Assembly: GCA_963383645.1 (NCBI GenBank)
Contig: OY726573.1
Span: 16,518,158-16,582,157, forward strand
Origin: Muscardinus avellanarius
Lineage: Eukaryota > Chordata > Mammalia > Rodentia > Gliridae
Reading direction: 5' to 3'
DNA length: 64,000 nt
Both the position numbers and the translations under genes were made by a program. The notes under the pieces are model-generated. The model was not told the DNA's origin, searched no databases, and saw only the letters and a list, made by a program, of their open reading frames with translations. Below, piece after piece: positions 10,300-22,297 of the stretch. Position 1 is the stretch's first letter; each line of letters opens with the position of its first letter.

Positions 10300-10564
10300 C
10301 AGGTTTCTGGGTGCAGCCAGGCAGGGTTTACTAAGGTGGAGGAGGAGCAGCCTCCGGGAGATCACTCCAAGGGCACTCTTAGTCGCTGCCAGGGATTCAG
10401 CCCCTGCTTCCTCACAGGATCACCAGGCAGGGGCGGGGGGAGGGGTTTCCAAGGGAACCATTTGCAGAGACATCATCTGCAAGGGGTAAGACAGGCATCT
10501 CCCTGCCAGGCCAGATAGCAGCGAACCTGAGATATTGTTCACTGTTCCTTGAGTGGGGCTAAAA
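10300..10564. other. Unannotated single-copy-looking sequence
   Basis: No repeat, exon or RNA gene recognised. Confidence 0.4.
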
Positions 10565-10770
10565 GAGACTTTGGAGCTGGGCATGGTGATGCACCCCTGT
10601 AATCCCAGTACTTGGGAGGCGGAAAGAGGAGGAGTGGAGGTTCAAGCCCAGCCTCAGCAATTTAGCAAGGCCCTCGGCAGCTTAGCAAGACCCTCTTTCA
10701 AAAAAAAAAAAAATAGGGCTGAAAGTATAGCTCAGAGGTAGAATACCACTGAGTTCCATGCTGAGGGCCA

Positions 10771-10803
<33 letters not shown>

Positions 10804-11260
10804 TTTTCAGGGAGGCTGTGGCCATGTCTTCAAGGAGTTTTGTGGTAATTATAAAAAGACGAATTCATTTCTTTCATTCATCCTCTTTCTCTTCCTTTCT
10901 TCTTGTAGTGAGGATTGAGCCCGGGATCTTACACATGTACGCAAGTGCTTTACCATTGAGTGACATCTCAGTCCCAGGGATTTTATACTTCCTAGTCCTC
11001 TGTTTTTTTATTATTATTATTTTGAAACAGGGCCTCACTAAGTTCCTAAAGCTGTCCTTGGACCTGCGATCCTCCTGTCTCGGCCTCCCAAGTATTGGGA
11101 TTACAGGCACGCGCCACCACACCCAGCTCCTGTCCGTTTCAAATTTTATTCTAAGACGGGGTCTCAGTAAGTTGCTTGGGCTGCCCTGGAACTTGCCAAC
11201 CTTCGGCCTCACCTCCTGAGGCGCTGGACTGGTAGGTGTGCGCCACCGCGCCCTGGCTCA
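10565..11260. mobile_element. SINE copies and homopolymer
   Basis: A forward SINE at about 10568-10800 ends in a poly(A) of about 30 bases (10772-10801). Reverse copies lie at about 10895-11130 and 11130-11258. The A-run and T-run borders give the short open frames in this stretch. Confidence 0.8.
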
Positions 11261-11935
11261 TCTCCGCTTTGACAGGAGAATCCGCAGGCTGACACCTTCC
11301 CCGGGCATCCATGGACCAGGCCGTGCTTCGTGGCCAGCAGCGCCGGGTTGCTAGAGAGCTTGAGAGCCTCCACGTCAGGCCTGAGAGGCCGGGGCTGCGG
11401 TGCACAGCCGCCACCTGAGCCGCAAGGGACAGGAACTGTGAGACTCAGCTGCGGAGCCGAGGGTTCTAGAGGGTTCTCTGAGCTGCTGCTGGGCCTCTCT
11501 CTTGCAAGGCCGGGGCTGGACGCCTGCTGAGAAGAGTGCATTGATCGCCATAGCAGCGCCAGGTGCTTTGAGTTTTTCTCTCCCTTGCTGTGGAAGCTGG
11601 GCGAGGAGGCCAGAAGAGCCAGGGCTGGGGCAGCGCGTGTGCACCACCTTCCTGAGTTCTTGAGGAACAGATCCCGCGAGGCACCAGGACCCTTGGGCCA
11701 GTGAGTCATTAGAAAGTGCTCCTCGGAAATGTGGGTGCGGGAATGGGGAAGCAGTTTGAGGAAAGGAAGGAGGTCAGTGAGGCGAGGGGGCGGTAGGAGC
11801 GGACTGCAGAGTGTGCAGGCCATTGCAGGGCTCGTTGCGGGGTAGTGGGACTTTAGGGGAGCGATGGAGACCATGTGATCACAGTAGGAGCCAGGGAGCT
11901 GGGGTATTTATGCCTTGGCATCCATCTGGTCCTGT
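11261..11935. other. GC-moderate stretch without recognisable gene
   Basis: A minus-strand frame stays open over about 11209-11874, but it begins inside a SINE, has no recognisable domain and shows a composition expected by chance in GC-rich DNA. I do not call it a gene. Confidence 0.4.
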
Positions 11936-13365
11936 GGTTTCTTTTTTCTTTTTGGTAGTAGGAGTTGAATACAGGGGCATTCTACCTCTGAGCTATACTC
12001 CCAGCCCTATTTTTATTTATTTATTTTTTTGACACAGGGTTTCAGTAGGTTACTGAGAGTCATACTACATAGCCGAGGCTGTCTGGAAACCTGCGATCCT
12101 CCTGTCTCAGCCTCCTAAGTACTGGGATTACAGGTGTGCGCCACCACGCCCCGTTCATACAGTCTTTGTTTAGTGGTTGCCTGTGGTTGGTCCTGAGATA
12201 CTTCTGCTTCTGCCCTCTGTGTGTCCACATGATGTATGAGGGTCGTTTTCTGATAAAGAGACACTGGTGCTGGGTGTTAAAAGTAAAATCACCAGGCACA
12301 GTGATGTACAGCTGTAATCCCAGTACTTGGGAGGCTGAGACAGCAGGATCGCAGGTTTGAGGACAGCCTCAGCAACACAGTGAGACTCTCAACAACTTAG
12401 TGAGACCCTGTTTCGAAATAAAAATTATAAAGGTCTTGGGGGCCGGGCGTGGTGGCGCGCGCTTGTAATCCCAGCATTCGGGAGGCTGAGACTGGAGGAT
12501 CGTGATTCACGGACAGCCTCAGCTACTACTTAGGCCCCCTGCAACTCAGTGAGACCCTATTTCAAGAGTAAAAAATAAAAAATAGGGCAGGGGGTGTAGC
12601 TCGGAGGTCGAATGCCCCTGGTTTCCATCTCCAGTAGCACAAAAAATAAATGAATAAATAAATAAAAATTAAGGCCGGGCGTGGTGGCACACACTTGTAA
12701 TCCCCGCGCTCGGGAGGCGGAGACAGGAGGATTGCGGTGGTTCGAAGCCAGCCTCGCTGGCTTAAGAGACCCTGTTTCCCAATAAAAATATAAAATAGGT
12801 CTGGGAGTGTAGCCCAGAGTTGGAAGGGTTTCCAGGAACCCCAGAAACCCCAGTACCACAAAAAAAGAAAAAAATAAATAAATAAAAAAATTTTAAAAGA
12901 CTAAAATATAAGGCTGGGTGTGTAGCTCGGTGTACAGTGCCCCTGGGTTCCACCCCCAATACCACCAAAAAAAAAAAAAAAAAGAAAAAAGAAAAAGAAA
13001 AAAAGGGAAAGAAAAGGGAAAATTAGGAGCAACCAGCAAGGAGGGAGGGGCTGAGGAGGGGGAAGGGAAGGGGCAGTGTGGGGAGAGAAACAGACCAAGT
13101 GATGTTTGGTGAGTCTCACTAGCGTGTCTAATTACACTGTATCAATACATTTGTGTATGTGTCATAATAGTGGAGATTGAATTCAGTGCATTCTACTTCT
13201 GAGCCCCTTTTTGAGACCCTGTTTTTCAAAATAAAGAATTTTTAAAAATAGAGCTGGAGGTGTTGTTCAGAGGTAGAATGCCCGGGTTCAATCCCCAGGT
13301 GCCTCTGAAGGTCAGAATTCTTTTTTTTTTTTTTTTTTTTTACACTGGGGATTGAATCCCCGGAA
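11936..13365. mobile_element. SINE cluster
   Basis: Reverse copy at about 11945-12150. Forward copies at about 12290-12435, 12440-12640, 12672-12855 (subtype with GGCTTAAGAGACCCTG) and an ID-half at 12911-13010 ending in an A/G-rich tail. Decayed ID fragments at about 13165-13300 and a T-run near 13321-13340. 13366-13740 shows nothing recognisable. Confidence 0.8.
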
Positions 13366-13740
13366 ACCGTGATTGTCTTGGTGGAAGCAGTCACAGAGGC
13401 AGAGCAGGTAGGAAAGAAAAGAAGGTTGCTTGCAAAGAGGTTGTACGGGAGCCAGGCGTTGGCAAGACAGGCTTGCCAAACAAAAACTCTAACAGGTGTG
13501 CCAAGGGAAACCCCACGCCATCACCAGCACCAACAAGTCTCCATCAGCATCCCCACGCTGGCCAGTCAGCACTTTCTTCCACATGCTTCTCATCTTCCCA
13601 GAAAGTCAGGAGCTATCTTTAGGCAGCAGCATTGCAGAAGTTAGAGACAGAAATAGCTGTTTTGTTTTCTTAGGGAGTCAGCAATTTATGGGAAATATGC
13701 TCAGAACTTCTTTTGGGGACTAAAAGAAAACTTGTTTTAT

Positions 13741-13947
13741 TTTAATTAATTAATTAATTTATTTATTTTGGTGGTATTGGGGTTCCTGGAAACCCTTCTA
13801 CCTCTGGGCTACACTCCCAGATCCATTTTTATATTTTTATTTGTAAACAGGGTCTCTTAAGCCAGCGCGGCTGGCTTTGAACCTGCGCGATCCTCCTGTC
13901 TCCGCCTCCCAAGCGCGGGGATTACAAGCGTGCACCACCACGCCGGC

Positions 13948-13988
<41 letters not shown>

Positions 13989-16015
13989 TGGTGGAACCCT
14001 CCTGTAGTTTCTCAGCAAACTCCTCTCACTCTGACTCCCATTGGAGCGATCCTCCCCACATCCGAGCGCACGGCCGCCGGGGCCTCTCACCTCAGCGCCA
14101 CACGCTCCAGGCCTGGATCCTCGTTCTCTACTTGCCCCTTTTCATGAGCTTCACAACACAACAGCAGCTCCAGTTACACAGAGTCAGCGTCACGTCATCC
14201 CTCTGCTCCAACCCTCTGACGGCTGCCCTCTGATGGGAGTAAAACCATATCCGAGTAGGTCTTGGTGGCCCACGCTCGTAGTCCCAGTACTTGGGAGGCA
14301 GAGACAGGAGGATCGCAGGCTCCAGGCCAGCCTCAGCTACTTAGTGAGGCCTCTGCAACCTAGTGAGACCCTGTTTCCAAACCTAGTGAGACCCTGTTTC
14401 CAAATAAAATAGGGCTGGGAATGTAGATCAGAGGTAGAATGACCCTCGGGTCAATGTCCAACACTGCAAACAAACGAACCCTATGCCTGACAACCTTATT
14501 CTAGGTTGTTTATTTGGGATCTTGTTTCTTCTCATCAAGAATGCACGTAATAGCTGGGTATGGAGGCACACATTTGTAAGTCCAGTACTTGGGAGGCTGA
14601 GACAGAAGGATCACAGGTTTGAGGACAGCCTCAGCTACTTAGTGAGGCCCTCTGCAACTTCGTGAGACTCTGTTTCAAAATAAAGAATAAAAAAAAAAAC
14701 ATAGGACTGGGGGGGGTGTAACTCAGAGGTAGTATGCCCCTGGGTTTAGTCCCCAGTACAGCAAAATAAATAAATAAAACATAGAAGGGGCTCAGAAGTA
14801 GAGTGCCCTGAGTTAAATCCCCAGGATTATGAAGCACTCGCAAACGTATCAATACACTGTGATTAGACACCCTAGTGAGACTCACCAACATCACCCGGCC
14901 TGTTTCTCCCCCACACTGCCCCTCCCCCCTCAGCCCCTCCCCCCTTGGTCTCTCCTGATTTTTATGAGGTCCCTTTTCTTTCTTTCTTTTTTTGTGGTAC
15001 TGGGGGTGGAACCCAGGAACACTGTACCTCCAAGCTACACACCCAGCCTTATTTTTAGTCTTTTAAAATATATTTATTTATTTTGTTTATTTATTTGTTT
15101 ATTTATTGTGCTACTGGGAATGGAACCCAGGGGCATGCTACCTCTGAGCTACACCCCTGGTCCTATTTTTTAGTCTTTTTATTTTTTATTTTTATTTTTG
15201 GTGGTACTGGGGTTCCTGGAAACCCTTCTACCTCCGGGCTACACTCCCAGACACCTAATTTTTTATATATTTTTATTTTGAAACAGGGTCTCTTAAGCCA
15301 GCGCAGCTGGCTTTGAACCTGCGCGATCCTTCTGTCTCTGCTTCCCAAGTGCGGGGATTACAAGCGTGTGCCACCACGCCCGGCTTTTTTCTTTTTTCTT
15401 TTTTTTCTTTTTTTTTTTTTTTTGGTGGGTCTGGGGATGGAACCCAGGGGCATTCAACCACTGAGCTATACCCCCTGGCCTTTTTTTAAAAATTCTTTTA
15501 TTTTTGAAACTGGGTCTCACTGAGTTTTCTTTTTATTTTTTGAAACTGGGTCTCACTGAGTTATGAAGGGCCTTGCTAAGTAGTTGAGGCTGTCTGTGAA
15601 CCGCAATCCTCAGTCTCCCAAATGCTGGGATTACAAGCGTGAGCCACAACACCGGATTTTTATTTTTATTTATTTATTTATTTTTGCAATACTGGGGATG
15701 ATGGAACCCAGGGGCAGTCTACCTCTGAGCTACACCTCCAGCCCTAGTTTTTATTCTTTATTTTGAAACAGAGTCTCACTGAGTTGCAAAGGGCCTCACT
15801 AAGTAGCTGAGGATGGCTTAGAACCTGCGCGATCCTCCTGTCTCAGTCTCCCAAATGCTGGGATTACAAGCATGCACCACCACGCCCAGCTCTTATTCTT
15901 TATTTTGAAACAAGGTCTAAGTTGAGGAGGGCCTCACCAAGTCGCTGAGGCTGGCTGCAAACCTGTGACCCTCCTGTCTCAGCCTCCCAAGCGTGTGCCA
16001 CCAGGCTGGCTTTGC
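13741..16015. mobile_element. Dense SINE cluster with (GTT)n
   Basis: Reverse copies at about 13765-13950, 14985-15060 (ID half), 15110-15180 (ID half), 15197-15385, 15420-15655, 15680-15892 and 15893-16015. Forward copies at about 14250-14480, 14548-14765 and an ID half to 14830. A (GTT)n of about 13 units lies at 13948-13988. 13990-14240 is unassigned. Confidence 0.8.
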
Positions 16016-16103
16016 CCCATCCTTTTGCAGGTGTTGCTCCCTAATAAATAGCTCAAACCCCCCCAAATTCAGTCTTGTCATTAGCTTACTAAACCCGAAA
16101 CGT

Positions 16104-16960
16104 ATTAGTCAGCTTTTGCCACTATAACAAATACTTGAGATGGTCAATTTGGGAAAAGAAAAGGTTGATTTGGGCTCCCAGTTTTAGATGCTTCAGTCCA
16201 TGATCATGGGCCCCACTGCTTTGGGCCCACGACAAGGCGGCACATCCTGGCACGTGTGTGGACACAGCGAACCCCTCACCCTGTGGCTCAGAAGCGAAAG
16301 AGAAGGAGGAAGGGGCTGGAGTCCCACATCCCATTTGAGGGGCTGTCCCCAATGGCCAGAAGATCTCCCATTAGGCCCAACCTCCTCCTTTTTTTGGTGC
16401 TGGGAATTGAACCCAGGGGCATTGTACCTCTGAGCTATACCCCCAACTCTATATCATTTTTTATTTTAAAACAGAATCTTCCTGAGTTGTGGAAGGTCTT
16501 GCTAAGTTGCTAAGGCTGGCCTTGAACTTGGCAATCCTCCTGTCTTAGCCTCCCAAGAGCTGGGATTGTAGGCATTTGCTATCATGCCTGGCATAGGCCC
16601 CACCTCTTTTTTTTTTTTTTTTTGGTGATACTGGGGGTGGAACCCAGGGGCTTTTCTACCTCCGGGCTGTACTCCCAGACCTATTTTATACTTTATTTGG
16701 AAACAGGGTCTCACTAAGTTGCTGAGAGCCTCACTAAGTAGCTGAGGCTGGTTTCGAACCTGTGCGATCCTCCTGTCTCAGCCTCCGAAGCACAGGGATT
16801 ACAAGCGTGAGCCACCACACCCAGCAGCCCCACCTCTTAAAGGTTCCACCACCTCCCACTGGTGCCAAGCTGGGGACTAAGTCCCTAACACATGGGCCTT
16901 TTGGGGACACTGCAGATCCGAACCCTCACACCAGCCTGCAATATCAACTAATCAAACTAT
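16104..16960 (+). mobile_element. MaLR/MST-like LTR split by two SINEs
   Basis: The LTR reads ATTAGTCAGCTTTTGCC, then ATAACAAATACTTGAGA, and a later CCACCTCCCACTGGTG...GGGGACTAAG segment typical of MST-type MaLR LTRs. Two reverse SINEs interrupt it at about 16388-16590 and 16608-16825; the flanks TTAGGCCCAACCTCCTC, TAGGCCCCACCTCTT and GCCCCACCTCTT are near-identical, so both jumped into the same spot. The element is non-coding. Its family name is from memory of human consensus wording. Confidence 0.65.
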
Positions 16961-17150
16961 CAACTAACAAAAGCAAAACCAGAAAACAATACTGAACTAA
17001 AAACAATGTACATGTTCCCAACAGGGGAATCTTCGTGAACAGATGGTACAGCCATCATAACTACGTGGATGAGACAAGATACAGAAACACAGAGGACATT
17101 TTGTGAGTTGATGTGCAAAAATGTTTGATACGATATCAAGGGGTTTTTTT

Positions 17151-17840
17151 TGTATTTTTGTTTTTGTTGTTGTTTGTTTGATTTTGGTGGTACTGGGGTT
17201 CCTGGAAACCCTTCTACCTCTGGGCTACACTCCCAGACCTATTTTTATACTTTTCTAATTTGGAAACAGGGTCTCTTAAGCCAGCCCACATGGCTGGCTT
17301 TGAACCTGCGCGATCCTCCTGTCTCCACCTCCCAAGCTCGGGGATTACAAGAGTGCATCACCACACCCGGCTCGATATCAAGTTTTAAAAGAAGCAAGCA
17401 GCCGAGCATGGTGGCACACACTTGTAATCCCCGCGCTTGGTAGGCAAAGACAGGAGGATCGCGCAGGTTCGAAGCCAGCCATGCGGGCTGGCTTAAGAGA
17501 CCCTGTTTCCAAAGAAAAATATAAAAATAGATCTGGGAGTGTAGCCCGGAGGTAGAAGGGCTTCCAGGAACCCCAGTACCACCAAAAAGAAAGAAAGAAA
17601 AAAAAGAAGAAGCAAGCAAGCCGGGCGTGGTGGCGCACGCTTGATTTCCCAGCATTTAGGACGCTGAGTCAGGAGGATCATGGTTCACAGACAGCCTCAG
17701 CTACTTAGTGAGGCCCTTTGCAACTTGGTCAGACCCTGTTTCAAAATAAAGAATAAAAAATAGGACTGGGGGTAGAGCTCGGAGGTGGAATGCCGCTGAG
17801 TTCTATCCCCAGTACAGTGAAAAAAAAAATTTTAATGGAA
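17151..17840. mobile_element. SINE cluster
   Basis: Reverse copy at about 17180-17372. Forward copies at about 17400-17590 (GCTTAAGAGACC subtype) and 17620-17830 (GGTGGAATGCCGCTGAG right half). 16961-17150 has no recognised feature. Confidence 0.85.
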
Positions 17841-18370
17841 AATAAAATCTATGAGGTCTTTGCTTGCCACACTTCGGTGGCTTCTTCTCGAGATGGGTGT
17901 GTGGTGGATTCGGGGCGTCTCACTATAAGAAGGGTGAGCCGAAAGAGGAAAGGGTGTGAATATAGCCCAGTGAGGAGAAGGTCAAAGCCGGCTCTGGGCC
18001 TGGGCCCGCCCATCCCAGCCTGCATTCCCGTCGTCATTTATTATTATTATTATTAGCATTATTTGCTGTACAAAGCTGAGGATGTAGACGTTCCTAGTTG
18101 CAGACTCCTGGGCTCCCGGGCACAACCTCAGCACAACTCCACAGCCCCGTGTGGCCCCTCCTTCGGTCCCTCCCACCCCGGCTCTCCAGGATTTAGTCCT
18201 CAAAACCCTGAGGAACTGCCACCTCTGGCCACTGCTGCAAAACAAAGCCACAAGTCACAGGTTCCAGCTTGGCACAGGTGAGAGACCAGGGGGACAGGGC
18301 TGAGCTGGAGGGGGCAGGAGGAGAGGGGCTTTGGGCCCTGGGTGGGAATAAATGGCAATGTGGGTGGTTT
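17841..18370 (+). other. Upstream flank of CLEC10A, possible non-coding first exon
   Basis: Mostly single-copy sequence with a short (TTA)n at 18038-18056. CAGGTGAGAG at 18276-18285 is a good splice donor after a GC-moderate segment, so this could be a 5' UTR exon of CLEC10A spliced to the ATG exon at 19.65 kb. No transcript evidence is available to me. Confidence 0.25.
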
Positions 18371-19370
18371 TTTTTTTTTTTTTTTGGTGGTGGTCCTGGG
18401 GTTCCTGGAAACCCTTCTACCTCTGGGCTACACTCCCAGACCTATTTTTATATTTTTATTAGGAAACAGAGTCTCTTAAGCCAGCGCGGCTGGTTTCAAA
18501 CCTCCTCTATCCTCCTGTCTCTGCCTCCCAAGCACAGGGATTACAAGCGTGAGCCACCACGCCTGGCTTTAATTACCAAGAGGAAATTTGAGATTATATT
18601 TGTTCCCTGGATTTTAGATTGAATTATGCTGCCATAATTCCCATTGCTGGCCCACGTCCAGCCTGATTTTCAGCCCCAATCCAAGTTTTAGTCCGCACCC
18701 CAAATTTAACCTCAGGTCCTACACTGAACCCCACAGCCCAGCTTCAACTCCAGGTTCAACTCTTCAGTATGGTTGTTGGTGGCACTGGGGGTGAATCCAG
18801 GGGAATCCTTTCTCGGAGCTATGCCCCCAGCCCTTTTTACTTATTTAGAAACATTAAATTCCCGAAGATCTCCCTAAATTGCTGAGGCTGGCCTTGAACC
18901 TGTGACCCTCCTCTGTCAGCCTCCTAAATCCTGGAATTGCAGGTGTGCACCACCATGCCCAGTTTCAACTTGATTAATGCTAGCCTGGCCCCATCGCTGA
19001 ACTTCAACCATTCCACTGCCAGTTTCAGTGCCAGGTTGTGGTCCACTTGTACCCACAGCTCCAACATGAGTTGTGATGCCAAGGCGGGCATGTGACCCCA
19101 CCCCACGGCCTGCCCAGTTTTTTTTTTTTGTTTTTTTTTTGTTTTTTTTTTTGTTTTTTTTTTTTGTGGTTCTGGGGGTGGAACCCAGAGGCTTTCTACC
19201 TCCGGGCTATACTCCCAGACCTTTTTTATACTTTATTTGGAAACAGGGTCTCACTTGGTTGCTGAGAGCCTCACTAAGTAGCTGAGGCTGGCTTTGAACC
19301 CGTGCGATCCTCCTGGCTCAGCCTCCCAAGCGCGGGGATTACAAGCGTGCGCCACCACGCCCGGCCTGTC
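18371..19370. repeat. SINEs inserted in a degenerate C/T-rich short tandem array
   Basis: Reverse SINEs lie at about 18375-18568, 18775-18962 and 19115-19365. Between them (18640-18770, 18962-19110) and on to about 19560 run recurrent words such as CAGCTTCAACTCCAGG and CCAGTTTCAG with a loose 18-24-base period, suggesting an old minisatellite. Confidence 0.5.
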
Positions 19371-19652
19371 CAGTTTTAGACCCAGTTACAGCAATAGATT
19401 CATCTCCAAATTCATCTCCGGTGTTAATCCCAAACTCAGCTCAGCCTTGGACTGGAGCCCAAAGCTGCCCCCGCTCCTAGGCTTAGTTGTAACCCAGACC
19501 CTAAGCCGGGGCTCATTCTCAACTGGAACCTCATGTCTTACTGAGACTCTGCTCTGCTCTCGGCCTCCTCCCGGGCTCCTGCTCCTGCCCAGCCTGCACC
19601 CTCACCTCTCAACCTCAGTGGCAGCAGCCTCAGAAGCTGTGTTGTTCCAAGC

Positions 19653-22249
19653 ATGACAATGAAGTTTGAAAAACTCCAGCACTTGGGGACTGAGGAGAAA
19701 AACCCGGGGCTTACAGCAGGTAAGAGGGAAGGAGAAACTCTCCCTAAACTTTTTTTTTTTTTTGGTACTGGGGATTGAACCCAGGGGCATCTACCTCTGT
19801 GCTATACTCTCAGCCTTATTTTAAATCTTGAAACAGGGTCTTGCTAAGTTGCTGAGGCTGGCCGAGAAGCTGCAATCCTCCTGTCTCAGCCTCCCAAGAA
19901 TTGGGATTACAGGTGTGTACCACCACACCTAGCTCTAAACTGTCACTTTTTTTTTTTTTTCCGGGACTGAAGATGGAACCCAGGGGCGTTTGATCTCCGA
20001 GCTACACACCCTGCCCTATTTTTTATTCTTTATTTTGAAACAGGGTCTCATTAAGTTGCAGAGGGCCTCACTAAGTAGCTGAGGCTGTCCGCGAACCGCC
20101 GGTCTCAGCCTCCAGGATGCTGGGATTATAAGCGTGCGCCACCACGCCTGGCCTCTAAACTGCCTCTTACTATGTCTGTCTGGATTCCTGTGTCTTTACC
20201 GTGTGCAGTGTTGAGTCCCCTACTCCGAGGGCCCATGGTGAAGGGAACAGAAGATCCTCAGAAAGACAGTGTGGAAACTGAGTGTGGTGGCGCATGCTTG
20301 TAATCCCAACATTTGGGAGGCTGAGACCGGAGGATCGCGGTTCGTGGACAGCCTCGGCTACTTAGTGAGGCCCTCTGCAACTCAGTGAGACCCGGTTTCC
20401 AAATAAAGAATAAAAAATAGGTCTGGCTGGGGGTGCAGCTCGGAAGGTAACTCACTTATTTGCACATCTGATCAGCAGATTGGTGAAGCTGCGAAGGGCT
20501 GGCTGCCCCCAGCTCTGGGTCCTCGTGCCCAGCTCTGATAAGACCTCACCGACCACCTGTCTGCGTGTGCTTATACTTGCCCAGTTCCTGGGGTGGACAC
20601 ATGGTCTCCAGGCACACAAGAGGCCCGAGTCCTGAGGACCGGGGTGCTCACGAGCGGTCAAAGCCTGGCACCCTGCCCACACTCTTCCTCTTGCTTTTCC
20701 CCCAAAGTACCAGCGCCAGCCTTCATCCCCAGACAGGTCCTGGGGCCCTCGCTTCCCGTCCCTGGCATGACCTGGGCCGACGTCTCTCCTCTGACACCCC
20801 CTTGTCTTCCAGCGCCTCCTCCCTTGGCCGCCCTGTGGAAGATCTACTCCAGACCCCGCCATGTCCTGTTCTCCCTGGGCCTCGGCCTCCTGCTGCTGGT
20901 GGTCATCTGCGTGTTTGGAGCCCAAAGTGGGTGCCCCGAGAGTGGGCAGGGGAGAGAGACATCGTGGGGGTGCAGGGAGAGGGCGGGAATGGGGATGATG
21001 CCGAGAACCACAGTAGGACAAAGATGAGCACCTGGAGTGGCTTGGGACATTATGGGGTGGCTGATGAGAACATGTGGGGGCACTGGTGGGGCCAGCAAAA
21101 GCCATGGTGGGGAGGGGAGCTGGCTGGGTCTCCTGGCTGAGTCACTTAGCCTCCTGAGCCTTGGGCTCCTCCCTGGATGACACAGTGTCTGCCCCAGCAG
21201 GTGGCTGTGAGACCTGCTTTATGTAAAGTGCCCGTGCAAGCTGGCCACGGTGGCACAAGGCTGTAATCCTAACACTTTGGAGGCTAGGCAGAAGGATCAC
21301 AGGCCAGGCTCTGCAACTTAGCGAGACTCCGTTTAAAAAAAAAAAAAATAGAACCGGGTATGGTGAGGAACTCTTGCCATCCTAGTACTTGGGAGGCTGA
21401 GACAGGAGGATCACAGGTTGGTAGCCAGCCTCAGCTACTTAGTGAGGCCCTTTGCAACTTAGTGAGAACCTGTTTCAAAATAAAGAATTAAAAATAGAGC
21501 TGGGGGTGTTGCTCGGAGGTGGATGCCCCTGGGTTCCATCCCCAGTACTCAGAAAATAAAAGTAAAATATAAGGCTGGAGTTGTGGCTCGAGGTAGGAGT
21601 CCCTGGTTCAATCACCAGTATGATAAAAAAAATAATAATAATGCCGGGCGTGGTGGCACACGCTTGTAATCCCCGCGCTTGGGAGGCAGAGACAGGAGGA
21701 TCGCGCGGGTTCGAAGCCAGCCACGCACGCTGGCTTAGGAGACCCTGTTTCCAAATAAAAATGTAAAAATAGGTCTGGGAGTGTAGCCGAGAGGTAGAAG
21801 GGCTTCCAGAAACCCCAGTACCACCAAAAAAAAAAAAATTAATAATAATAATAATAGGCTGGGCGTGGTGGCGCACGCTTGTAATCCCTGAGCTTGGGAG
21901 GCAGAGACAGGAGGATCGCGCAGGTTCAAAGCCAGCCGCGCTGGCTTAAGAGACCCGTTTCCAAATTAGAAAAGTATAGCCGGGCGTGGTGGCGCACGCT
22001 TGTAATCCCCGCGCTTGGGAGGCGGAGACAGGAGGATCGCGCAGGTTCGAAGCCAGCCGTGCTGGCGCAAGAGACCCTGTTTCAAAAATATAAAATAGGT
22101 CTGGGAGTGTAGCCCGGAGGTAGAAGGGCTTCCAGGAACCCCAGTACCACCAAAAAAAAAAAAAAAAAAAAAACAAATTAGAAAAGTATAAAAATAGATC
22201 TGGAAATTTACCCCAGAGGTAGAGGGGTTTCCAGGAACCACAGTACCAC

Positions 22250-22297
<48 letters not shown>

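Noticed and set aside
11209..11874. Minus-strand frame of 221 codons
   Set aside because: It runs from single-copy DNA into a SINE, with no domain, no splice context and Ser/Pro-rich chance composition.
20452..21105. Minus-strand frame of 217 codons in a CLEC10A intron
   Set aside because: It overlaps the confirmed transmembrane exon of CLEC10A on the opposite strand and shows no known domain.
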